This document shows positions 8,648 through 16,422 of a stretch of 16,422 nt of DNA, one piece after another. The translations under genes were made by a program, and so were the position numbers. How positions within the stretch are numbered: the stretch's first letter is position 1; each line of letters begins with the position of its first letter. This DNA comes from Chromera velia (lineage: Eukaryota > Sar > Chromeraceae), in NCBI GenBank assembly GCA_018398765.1, contig JAHBMJ010002730.1, positions 1 through 16,422 on the forward strand. The letters run 5' to 3'. The notes beneath the pieces were generated by a model. It saw only the letters and a program-made list of their open reading frames with translations. It was not told where the DNA came from and did not search any database.

Positions 8648-9247
8648 AGTTGAAGTACAGGTAGCTGTCGGGGTACCATGCCGCATATTGGGCCACGGGC
8701 TTGGCCGGGCTTGTGTCACGTACGCGTATTGTGCGCATGCAGCGAATAATCGCCGCACCAAGCGATTATCGCACGGACATATTGTTTTGTCATTTCTGTG
8801 TGTATCATGCGAGATTGGATTCATTGCTTTGTTTTTGGATTGAGAGTATTACTATTACTTTTATAGACTTCTCCGGGAGCTGTACAGACTTAGGCACAGA
8901 CCATAGAGACTTACCTATCATGACACCTTGACATACACTTCCATCTTACCTTAGTTCTGTGGTTAACAGCCTACAGTGCTTGCTGTTGCTGTGTTGCAGT
9001 TCAAGATGTTTCCTCACCTTCTCTCTCAGAGTCTGTGACTAAGGACCGCTCCTCTTCTCTTAAAGCAGCCTCAGGGCATTCTTTTGTTCTTCGCAACGCA
9101 TCTGTTTGCGCAGCCTGGTCGTTTTAATCATATCATCGCTTTCGTGATAGAAACCCTCCTAGCAGTTGTGTACTCAGCTACTAGATGAATCTTGACGAGT
9201 TTGTTTCTATAGACAAGGTGAACGATCTACTGTTTATGCACATCAGA
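8648..9247 (-). repeat. Left terminal inverted arm
   Basis: The reverse complement of 12944-13560 and of 9416-10181 (without the tandem duplication of the latter). It includes the GCGAATAATCGC / GCGATTATCGC hairpin at 8742-8772. Its inner end, CATCAGA (9241-9247), is where the three arm copies stop matching. Confidence 0.88.
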
Positions 9248-9415
9248 TGCTCAGAGGCGCTGTTGTACAAGGTCGTTCAAGCTGTCTCTTTTCCTTTATA
9301 ACCAGATTCCGTCTGAAGCCGCAATGCTTCATAGACTGTAGTCCACCCGACTCCTTCTCCTTCTACAGATTAGGGGAAGACCCCCTCCAGAACCAGTTTT
9401 CCACTTCTGCTTGCA
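9248..9415 (+). repeat. Spacer copy 1 (palindrome loop)
   Basis: A direct repeat of 12776-12943, starting TGCTCAGAGGCGCTGTTG in both copies. Differences are mostly single bases. It forms the loop between two inverted arms here but stands next to a single arm in the second copy. Confidence 0.85.
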
Positions 9416-10181
9416 TCTGATATGCACAAACAGTAGATCGTTCACCTTGTCCATAGAAGCAAACTCATCAAGATTCATCTAGCAGCTGAGTACACAACTG
9501 CTACGAGGGTTTCTATCATGAAAGCGAGGACATGATTGAAATAACCAGGCTACGTAAACAGATGCGTTGCAAAGAACAGAAGAATGCCCTGAGGGCTGCT
9601 TTAAGAGAAGAGGAGCGGTCCTCAGTCACAGAGAGAGAAGGTGAGGAAACATCTTGAACTACAACACAGCAACAGCAAGCACTGTAGGCTGTTGACCGCA
9701 GAACTAAGGTAAGGTGGAGGTGTGTGTCAAGGTGTCATGACAGGTAAGTCTCTATGGTCTGTGCCCAAGTCTGTACAGCTCCTGGAAAAGTCTGTAAAAG
9801 TAATAGTAATACTTTCAATCCGAAAGCAAAGCAATGAATCCAATCTCGCATGCTATCTAAAACACGATATGCACAGAAATGACAAAACAATATGTCCGCG
9901 CGATAATCGCTCGGCGCGGCGATTATTCGCTGCATACGCACAACACACGTATCTAATACTCTCAATCCGAAAGCAAAGCAATGAATCCAATCTCGTGTGC
10001 TATCCGGTGCTATCCAAAGCACAATACGCACAGAAATGACAAAACAATATGTCTGCGCAATAATCGCTTGGCGCGGCGATTATTCGCTGCATGTGCGCAA
10101 CATGTGTACGTGATACAAGCCCGGCCAAGCCCACGGCCCAATGCATGGCATGGTACTCCGACGGCTACCTGTACTTCAACT
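9416..10181 (+). repeat. Inner arm copy with tandem duplication
   Basis: Same orientation as the right terminal arm. It is longer because a unit of about 147-156 bp is present twice (9808-9954 and 9955-10110), each beginning AATACT(T/C)TCAATCCGAAAG and each ending after the hairpin. Only this arm copy has the duplication. Confidence 0.85.
9490..9657 (+). CDS. Coding-like segment inside the foldback arm
   Basis: Between in-frame stops lies a 55-codon open frame with a charged, helical composition (for example MIEITRLRKQMRCKEQKNAL, then a Glu/Arg-rich stretch). A coiled coil is plausible. In the second copy (near 13065-13130) the frame is broken by a one-base difference and a stop. It may be the last trace of a gene once carried by the arm, or chance. 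Confidence 0.2.
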   Translation, partial: VHNCYEGFYHESEDMIEITRLRKQMRCKEQKNALRAALREEERSSVTEREGEETS

Positions 10182-10308
10182 CCCCCCCTCGATCGTATTG
10201 CCGAAGTAAAAGCAAAACGTTGCAGAAAAAATATGCAAGGCAATGCAAGCGATACGACTCAGGACAAATTTTAGTCCAGCAAAGACAACAATAAAAATAA
10301 AAACAGCT

Positions 10309-10370
10309 GCATGCTCTAACAGTGAGCTACAACGAAAAGAACGATTGCATGCTCTACCGATTGAGGTAGG
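10309..10370 (-). other. Two tandem tRNA D-arm-like words
   Basis: On the minus strand TACCTCAATCGGTAGAGCATG and, 36 bases later, GTAGCTCACTGTTAGAGCATG both resemble the D arm and A box of tRNA genes (GCTC...GAGC stem in the second). Neither continues into a foldable anticodon arm, and no B box of the GGTTCGA type follows. They may be tRNA-derived SINE heads or tRNA fragments. This is not a functional tRNA call. Confidence 0.35.
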
Positions 10371-10584
10371 AAGTCAAAAAGTTTCGTCAAAAGCAAAGAC
10401 TTCTTGTATGTAACAGTTATGTCATCAATCCAATCTGTTTTGATCTCCCCCTCACTCTGTCCTCTTTTAGAAAAGAAAACCAGAAGTTTGTACTACAAAT
10501 CAATTCAGTCCGAAAAGGAAACAGACTTATGAAATCAATCAAAATATGATGAACTCCTGAATGCAGATGAGAAAATCTAGATTG

Positions 10585-10622
10585 ATGAATGAATGAATGA
10601 ATCAATGAATAAACGAATAAAA
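10585..10622 (+). repeat. GAAT-type microsatellite
   Basis: Tandem tetramers, GAATGAATGAATGAAT then CAATGAATAAACGAATAAA, with decay toward the right end. Confidence 0.8.
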
Positions 10623-11099
10623 ATAACTTGTATTGAATGAGATGAATCAGTCAGAGTGCAGAAGTGATGACAGATGACTTACGTGCATCACCTACTTTCC
10701 TTTTGCAGAATTAAAGCAAACTAAAATTCAAATCGGTCGATAAAAAGAAAAAGAAAGTTGAATGTTATTGAACGTCTTTTCTTTCTAATCTTTATCACGC
10801 TGCACTTTCTTCTTTTCTTCCTTTGTCTGTTTTCTGCTATCAACATGCATATGTGAGAAGAAAACCTTTCACAAAAAGAAAAGAAGTGAAACAATCATCA
10901 AAAGGTGATTCAGAAAGGACACTGTTCAGCTAGAACAAAGAACAATCCGAGAAATGAAAACGGATCACAAATCGTACAGTCGAGTCAAATACATCATACA
11001 GACTGCACATCTTTGAAAAAAAAATAAGATGCAGTGAATTCTATGCAGTGAATCCAGAAGAAAAACAGAACTGCCGAATGAAAGCAAAAATGAAGGATG

Positions 11100-11680
11100 C
11101 ACTTTTATTTCTATCTTTCCGTTCCAGTTCCTTCTGTATGATGTGTCCTCTCTCTCTTCCCCATCTCTCCCCCCCTCTCTCTTCAATCTGCCCCATTCCC
11201 TCATGTTCTTGTGATTCCTTCTCAATTTACTGCTCAGGTTTACTTGTTTGAAAAGAGAAGAGAAAAGCAAGAACTGTAAAGAGAAGGAGGAGAGAGAGAC
11301 AGAAAGAGAGAGCGATAAACGGTGGAACAAAGAGAAAACGCAAAAGAAAGCAATTTTGCTGTATCTCAAAAAGAAATTTTCACCAAGCACGCTGAAACTT
11401 CAGGCAACGCAAAAAGAATAAAGAAGAGAAAAAAAAACCTTCAAGTTTTTAATTGTTAAATCATTTCGTTCTTTTCTTTCCTCCTAGCCCTCTTTCTTCA
11501 GCACCCCTGCTCCTCCCCCCATTCTTTTCTCATTTCATTAGTCAAACGATGATCAAGAAAGAGAAAAGACAAGAAGAGCGTCAGAGAGCAAAGAAAGAAA
11601 GAGCGAAAGATGCCAGAAAGAAAAGAAAAAGAGAAAAGAAATCAAACAAAAAGAAGAGTAAGACTCTAAATAAAAAGTGA
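11100..11680. repeat. Alternating polypyrimidine and polypurine tracts
   Basis: A C/T-rich block (11100-11220) is followed by an A/G-rich block (11250-11345). A second C/T block (11460-11545) is followed by another A/G block (11550-11680). Adjacent blocks are roughly complementary. Open frames here encode only low-complexity Ser/Leu or Lys/Arg/Glu runs and are not called as genes. Confidence 0.6.
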
Positions 11681-12775
11681 TGAGAGAACGAAACATCGGC
11701 TACTCAAAAACGCAGTCATCTTCCGCTAACGCCGCAACAAGTTACACAAAGACTAGATGCTCACACTCACACAGTACAAAAAGAAAAACAGTTTGAGAAG
11801 AGAGGTCTCAAAAATGAATGAAAAGAAAATAATTGGACGTTTACACACATCCATGTTTGTTTTCTTGTTCTCCTGCGTTGGGAAAGCGGATTCAAGTGGA
11901 ATTCTTTTCCTTCCTTCTTTTCAAGCAGGGATCTGCTGCTCCATCATCTCAGTCCTTATATGTATTCATCCCCTCCCCGGCCATCCGTTGCTGACAAGGT
12001 GGAAAAGGGATATTCACAAATCGACTGATTTGGATCTAAGGATGAGTGCAGAAGCTTAAGGCACTTGAAGTCCCCACAAAGCCTAGAAGTCATCGAGTCC
12101 ATCCGTTCACAAAACCCAGAAAACACAGCCAGACGAAATCGATACAACCAGGTACAGTATGCAAGGCAAGCACACCGCTCTGAAAGGTATGGCTACTGCC
12201 TCATGAATCGTCTTCATTCAATAGAATGTGGCCCGGCGACAAACTCATAAACATGGGTGGGCAGCCCCCGACACAGTGTACATCTCAATCCTAACATGAC
12301 TTATTTGTATATTAGAGCACATCCAGGCACTCACAAATCAAGAACCGTCCTATTCTCACTCAGGACGTCCATCTGGCATAGGCGAGAGGCACAGGCGAAA
12401 CGGCAAACTCCGCACTGCACACAGAACAAAGGTCCTGGACCACGATCAGAACTCTTTTCTTCTCCCTCTGAAAGACTTCATGCAGGATGAGATGACAAGC
12501 AAACAAAACTGTCATAGTGCAGACCTGTCTCCTGGTTTGTTCAGTTACCACTCATAAGTAGAATGGAATGTTAAAAACCAGGAAGAGACAACACAGGCTG
12601 CTCACAGTGTCAACTAAGGCACGCAAAGAACCATGAAGGAGAGAGACAGGACAGATCAACACACTACGGGAGGTCATTTGCAAGGTTTTCTTTCACTTGC
12701 AAAACAGACTCCAATCCCAACAAGGAAGCTGCACTTGAGAGATCCACAGAGATACCTCTGTCAGTCATTCTTGAC

Positions 12776-12943
12776 TGCTCAGAGGCGCTGTTGCAGAAGG
12801 TCGTCCAAGCCGTCTCCGTTCCTTGACAACCAGATTCCGTCTGAAGCCGCAATGCTTCATGGACTGTAATCCACCCGAGTCCTTCTCCTTCTATAGATTA
12901 GGTGAAGACCCTTTCCAGAACCAGTTTTCCACTCCTGCTTGTA
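12776..12943 (+). repeat. Spacer copy 2
   Basis: Direct repeat of 9248-9415. Its left edge (TGCTCAGAGG at 12776) marks the junction with the unique centre. Confidence 0.85.
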
Positions 12944-13560
12944 TCTGATATGCACAAACAGTAGATCGTCCACCTTGTCCATAGAAGCAAACTCGTCAAG
13001 ATTCATCTAACAGCTGAGTACACAACTGGTAGAAGGGTTTCTATCATGAAAGCGAGGACATGATTAAAACGACCAGGCTGTGCAAACAGATACGTTACGA
13101 AGAACAGAGGAATGCCCTGAGGCTGCTTTAAGAGAAGAGGAGCGGTTCTCAGTCACAGAGAGAGAAGGACCCCCTGGTGAGGAAACATCTTGAACTGCAA
13201 CACAGTAACAGCAAGCACTGTAGGCTGTTGACCGCAGAACTAAGGTAAGGTGGAGGTATGTGTCAAGGTGTCATGATAGGTAAGTCTCTGTGGTCTGTGC
13301 CCAAGTCTGGACAGAACCTGGAGAAGTCTGTAAAAGTAATAGTAATACTCTCAATCCGAAAGCAAAGCAATGAATCCAATCTCGCATGCTATCTAAAGCA
13401 TGATATGCACAGAAATGATAAAACAATACGTCCGCGCGATAATCGCTCAGCGCGGCGATTATTCGCTACATGTGCACAACATGTGTACATGACAGAAGCT
13501 CGGCCAAGCCCGTGGCCCAATGCGCGGCACGGTATCCCGACGGCTACCTGTACTTCAACT
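12944..13560 (+). repeat. Right terminal inverted arm
   Basis: Inverted copy of 8648-9247, lacking the tandem duplication seen in the inner arm. It contains the hairpin GCGATAATCGC / GCGATTATTCGC (13436-13466). It ends CTTCAACT next to TGTTG. Confidence 0.88.
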
Positions 13561-13565
13561 TGTTG

Positions 13566-13886
13566 ACTTGCCAACGTTAGACGTCTAATCCAGTGTCTAA
13601 TTATAGGCTGATAACGATGATATATGATGATAATCAAAGAAAATAGAATAAAATGGAATAGGAGTCAGACTAGGACTCGGATTATGTCTCAAAGATTGGC
13701 CTCCAGCATAAAAGTTTTGTAGATTGATTCGTCTATTATAGTTTATTGATTGATTAGAATCATCGGATTGATTGATTGGTAACCATTGGTTGATTAATTT
13801 CTTAAATTTGAAATTTCTAGACTAATGTTCTCACTAAGCGTCTGTAAAATTATATAAAATAATGTAAAATGGAAGTAAAGAGGTCA
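13566..13886. other. AT-rich spacer without genes
   Basis: AT-rich DNA with short words such as TTGATTGATTAG, and no open frame worth calling. It separates the composite element from the gag-only LTR element. Confidence 0.5.
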
Positions 13887-13891
13887 AAAAT

Positions 13892-14248
13892 AGTTGAAAT
13901 GTAGATGACCGTATCATGATGGGCATCGCACCGTTGTAGGGCGCCATGCAGGTAGCAGGCGCGGACCAAAGGCGCACCACGGGTATAGCGGGCGTGGACG
14001 GAGGCGCGGACGTGCACAGCAAGCAAGGCTCCAATCGATGCATATATGGACAGACGGACACAAATCGATACAATAATTGTATGCACGCACAAGCACGCAC
14101 AGCTAAATGAATACAGCAAGAAGCATTGGACTCTTTACATGAAGGATCAGCAGAAAGGTACAACTAGCCTGAGTGACAGATCCTCTGAACATGAAGTCAT
14201 GATCATGTGAAGCCTCTGCATACAGTCTCTGTAGCTCCTTCTTCTGCT
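13892..14248 (+). repeat. 5' LTR of the gag-only element
   Basis: Direct repeat of 15416-15760, starting AGTTGAAATGTAGATGACC and ending TTCTTCTGCT. The copies differ by transitions, transversions and several indels, so this pair is more diverged in kind than the copia LTRs. The ends AG...CT are not the usual TG...CA. Confidence 0.9.
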
Positions 14249-14264
14249 GGTGCTCCCAGGCGGG
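14248..14264 (+). other. Primer-binding site of the gag-only element
   Basis: TGGTGCTCCCAGGCGGG starts at the last base of the LTR, as expected for pairing with a tRNA 3' end (CCCGCC...GCACCA). A matching tRNA would have an acceptor stem beginning GCTCCCA; I cannot name it. Confidence 0.75.
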
Positions 14265-14287
14265 CATTGCAAAACAAACGAACCAAA

Positions 14288-15353
14288 ATGACTCAACCTC
14301 TCTCTCTCACACTTCCAGATGATTTCTTCAAACCACTTACTGCTGAGACCGTCTACTCGATATGGAAAGAGGATGTCACATATTCCAAAAAGACGTTCGC
14401 ACAGTTTGATGCACTGTCGGATTCTCAGAAACCTAGCTCAGAAACTGAAAGAGGAAGCGTGGGTTCTCTATAAGGCCTTAAAGAACCACCTAAAGGTTGC
14501 CTGGCCCAATGGGCAAAAGCTCTCTCAGGTCAGAAAGGATTTCCTGGACAGGAAGTATAAGGTGAACGCAACTGCAGACGTTCCAGCCCACCAGCTTGAG
14601 GATTTGCCTCGTTTTCTTAAACTTTAAGACATGTGAAAAGCCTTGAATAAGTTGGAGAAGAAAGAGAAAGAGTTGAGAAGGGAAACGGAGCTTAAAGCAG
14701 AAAGGCTTGCACAGACGGCGTTCCCAAACATCGACCAACTTGTGACCACATGGAAAGACATCAAGAAGGAGATCCGAGACCGGAATGTCAACCTGAATTC
14801 CGAACAGCAGTCAATGCAAGTTTGGGAAGTTATGCAAAAGATCCAGAGAGAAGGCCTCGAAGTAGAACGGCACCTCCGATGAAATCTTGATGAGTCTGAT
14901 CACGATAACATCGACAAGCTTCTTTCTGGTCTGGAAGAGCTTGCAAAAAAGAACAGATCGGTGGAAAGCTAGGTGGAAGGACTTAGTAGGCAAGTGCTGA
15001 TACACAGTCAGGTAGAACAGTCCACTGTAGTCAAGGGCCCTCATATGAAAGAAGAATTCATGGGGTATGTTGGGCCAGGTGGCACGCCGCGGAGGGAGAA
15101 GCGGTGCAAAACCTGTGGGAAAAAAAGTGGGTACAACAAGGGGGACGTATGTCCAGGCCCATGTTCATATTGCTACCTCCTAGGGCATATAGTCGAAAAC
15201 TGTTACGACCTGCACCCAGAAAAGAGACCGCAGAAGCAAACAAACAGAAATACCCAAAAGAGGGGCGGCCATAGTATGGCAGCTCATGTCATTCCAGTTG
15301 ATAGCATATGGAGAGTGCAAAATAGGATCACAGTCATGGACCAACTAATATAA
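14288..15353 (+). pseudogene. Broken gag with CCHC zinc knuckle
   Basis: The gene starts at ATG 14288 (product begins MTQPLSLTLPDDFFKPL). Near 14430-14440 the coding sense moves to another frame, which then runs to 15353. That second frame is interrupted by stops at 14625, 14634, 14880 and 14970. The middle part is Lys/Glu-rich and probably a coiled coil (near 14643-14880). The C-terminal part has a Cys pair (CKTC) and a nucleic-acid-binding knuckle, CSYCYLLGHIVENC (15162-15203), with exact CX2CX4HX4C spacing, then a basic tail. The order (capsid-like helical part, then knuckle) is that of retrotransposon gag. It should be non-functional as it stands. Confidence 0.85.
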
Positions 15354-15407
15354 AAGCAGCCATGCCACCACCAAGCAAAGAAAAAGAGTGGTTCTATGAA
15401 TGTCATT

Positions 15408-15415
15408 GAAGGGGG
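15408..15415 (+). other. Polypurine tract of the gag-only element
   Basis: GAAGGGGG lies right before the 3' LTR start, the standard place and composition for plus-strand priming. Confidence 0.75.
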
Positions 15416-15760
15416 AGTTGAAATGTAGATGACCGTATCATGATGGCCGTCGTACCGTTCTAGGGCGCCATGCAGGTAGCAGGCGCGGACCGAGGGCACA
15501 CTGCAGGTAGCGGATGTGGATGGAGGCGTGGGCACGCACAACAAGCAAGGCTCCGATCGATGCATGCATGGACAGACGGACATAAATCGATACAATTGCA
15601 TGCACACATAAGTATGCACAGATGAATACAGCAAGAAGCATTGGACTCTCTGCATGAAGGATCAGAAAGGTACAACTAGCCTGAGTGACAGACCCTTTGA
15701 ACATGAAGTCATGATCATGTGAAGCCTCTGTATACAGTCTCCATAGCTCCTTCTTCTGCT
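15416..15760 (+). repeat. 3' LTR of the gag-only element
   Basis: Partner of 13892-14248, 345 bp, followed at once by the TSD AAAAT (15761-15765). Confidence 0.9.
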
Positions 15761-15765
15761 AAAAT

Positions 15766-16422
15766 CATGTTAAAAAACAAAAAGCGGAAAATTGACAGAG
15801 TCCGATAGACTGTTATTACTTCTAAACTATAATCTAGACTATAATTTAATATAAAACATTTTTTTATTCAACATAAAAGCATAACATCTTTAGATGGTGC
15901 CGAAATTCGGCGGCCAAATTATGTAGAAAAAAACTTTCAAATTATGATTGATCAGAACTGTTTTTTGTTTGAAGGTGGACAAACTTAATTAACAAACCTC
16001 TGAGAAAACTAGAGAAAACTGGTAAAAGTCAGCTTATAAACCAGTTTCAAGGGGAGGAGTTTCATAGATATACATGCATAGCTAGTTGCTTTAAAGTATA
16101 GAAACATCTAGACATAGCTAGTAATAGCTAGAAGCCAAGTCTTACTAGGTCTTAGATCTTCGATCGTCTATATATGCATGAGAGTGTATGATACGCTTAC
16201 AATGCTTTTAACAAATTATAGTAAATTTTCTGACGGTTCTAGTAAATTATAATATACAGTGACATGCAGTGTGAATGTTAACTTGATAAAATGGATGATC
16301 GGGGTTTTTATTATGCATGCCGCGTCTCCATATATGAGGGGCGGATCAATTAAGCCTGACAAAAAGGATCGGAACCTAGATCGGAACTAATCGGAACTAA
16401 GATCTTCATCAAAGGATCGGAA
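15766..16422. other. AT-rich flank without genes; short GATCGGAAC repeats at the end
   Basis: AT-rich DNA with words such as CTAGACATAGCTAG and TATATGCATG. No open frame of note. From 16366 the word ATCGGAA occurs four times, GATCGGAAC at 16367 and 16379 and variants at 16390 and 16415, running off the window end. Confidence 0.5.

Larger units (their letters stand above)
10182..12775. other. Unique centre of the composite element, no recognisable gene
   Basis: This 2.6-kb stretch is not repeated elsewhere in the window. It includes two tRNA D-arm-like words (10309-10370), GAATGAATGAATGAAT simple repeats (10585-10622), and alternating pyrimidine-rich and purine-rich blocks (11100-11345 and 11460-11680). 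The part from 11757 to 12775 has more even base composition. Open frames are short (up to about 140 codons) and dominated by simple sequence. It is most easily read as host DNA enclosed by foldback arms, perhaps non-coding parts of a gene. Confidence 0.5.
8648..13560. mobile_element. Composite foldback element with about 600-bp TIRs and a 2.6-kb unique centre
   Basis: The outer ends read AGTTGAAGTACAGGTAGC at 8648 and the same inverted at 13560. Both are flanked by TGTTG (8643-8647 and 13561-13565). Order: arm (8648-9247, inverted), spacer (9248-9415), arm (9416-10181, direct), unique DNA (10182-12775), spacer copy (12776-12943), arm (12944-13560, direct). The inner arm end at 10181 is followed by CCCCCCC, not TGTTG, so the left palindrome alone has no TSD while the whole unit does. 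No transposase gene is visible. The superfamily is uncertain; long TIRs occur in foldback and Mutator-like elements, though the latter usually make longer TSDs. Confidence 0.75.
13892..15760 (+). mobile_element. Gag-only non-autonomous LTR retrotransposon
   Basis: LTRs at 13892-14248 and 15416-15760 enclose about 1.17 kb. A primer-binding site lies at 14248-14264, a polypurine tract at 15408-15415, and the TSD AAAAT lies on both sides (13887-13891 and 15761-15765). The only gene is a broken gag with a zinc knuckle. No protease, integrase or polymerase motif is present, and there is no room for them. This matches the class of short gag-carrying elements (often called TR-GAG) that need enzymes in trans. 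Whether it used the copia element seen here is unknown; the two gags do not look alike beyond the knuckle. Confidence 0.88.

Noticed and set aside
8648-10181. Left palindrome as a complete foldback element by itself
   Set aside because: The right edge is followed by CCCCCCC, with no copy of the TGTTG found at the left edge; the TSD supports the larger unit. Loss of one TSD copy cannot be fully excluded.
10965-11390. 141-codon minus-strand ORF
   Set aside because: It runs across the polypurine/polypyrimidine blocks and is low complexity, with Ser/Leu/Phe runs.
11453-11680. 75-codon ORF with a Lys/Arg/Glu-rich C-terminus
   Set aside because: Composition follows directly from the pyrimidine-then-purine simple sequence; no domain or codon signal.
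9248-13560. Spacer-plus-arm direct repeats (9248-10181 and 12776-13560) as LTRs of a third retrotransposon
   Set aside because: No primer-binding site follows the left copy, no polypurine tract precedes the right copy, and there is no gag or pol sequence between them.
13834-14163. 109-codon minus-strand ORF in the gag-only element LTR (and its partner at 15284-15655)
   Set aside because: It overlaps the LTR edge and flanking DNA and its partner does not conserve the frame well; Cys/Arg-rich composition looks like antisense noise.

Overview
The window looks like nuclear DNA of a eukaryote, probably a protist. It holds two LTR retrotransposons and several inverted-repeat DNA elements with target-site duplications (TSDs), AT-rich spacers and simple-sequence tracts. 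I see no operon, no intact host gene, no complete tRNA or rRNA, and no CRISPR array. Nothing in the sequence fixes the species. A free-living alveolate or another protist is only a guess.

Left part (about 286-8545): a nest of four elements. The outermost is a palindromic repeat with arms at 286-479 and at 7212-7296 plus 8465-8545. A non-autonomous terminal-inverted-repeat element of about 846 bp (480-1324 plus base 7170) sits at its centre with an 8-bp TSD, TTTATAGC. A full-length Ty1/copia element (1325-7164, minus strand) sits in the right terminal repeat of that element. A separate hAT-like element (7297-8456, 8-bp TSD GTAATTTA) splits the right arm of the palindrome. Because the palindrome has two arms, the undisturbed arm shows the pre-insertion sequence of the other.

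The copia element has 239-bp LTRs, a primer-binding site touching the 5' LTR, and a polypurine tract. It carries gag, protease, integrase, reverse transcriptase and RNase H in one reading frame (6890 down to 1593). That frame has 14 internal stop codons but no visible frameshift. The two LTRs differ at 14 sites, all transitions, half of them in CpG context. This points to C-to-T decay rather than ordinary drift.

Middle part (8643-13565): a composite foldback element. Terminal inverted repeats of about 600 bp (8648-9247 and 12944-13560) are flanked by TGTTG on both sides. A third arm copy (9416-10181) and two direct copies of a spacer (9248-9415 and 12776-12943) surround about 2.6 kb of unique DNA (10182-12775). 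No gene can be recognised in that DNA.

Right part (13887-15765): a short LTR element with LTRs of 357 and 345 bp, 5-bp TSD AAAAT, a primer-binding site and a polypurine tract. Its only gene is a broken gag with a CCHC zinc knuckle, so it would depend on enzymes made elsewhere. AT-rich DNA without genes fills 13566-13886 and 15766-16422. The window ends in short GATCGGAAC repeats.

Overall this is a graveyard of mobile elements. No element looks able to move on its own in its present form.
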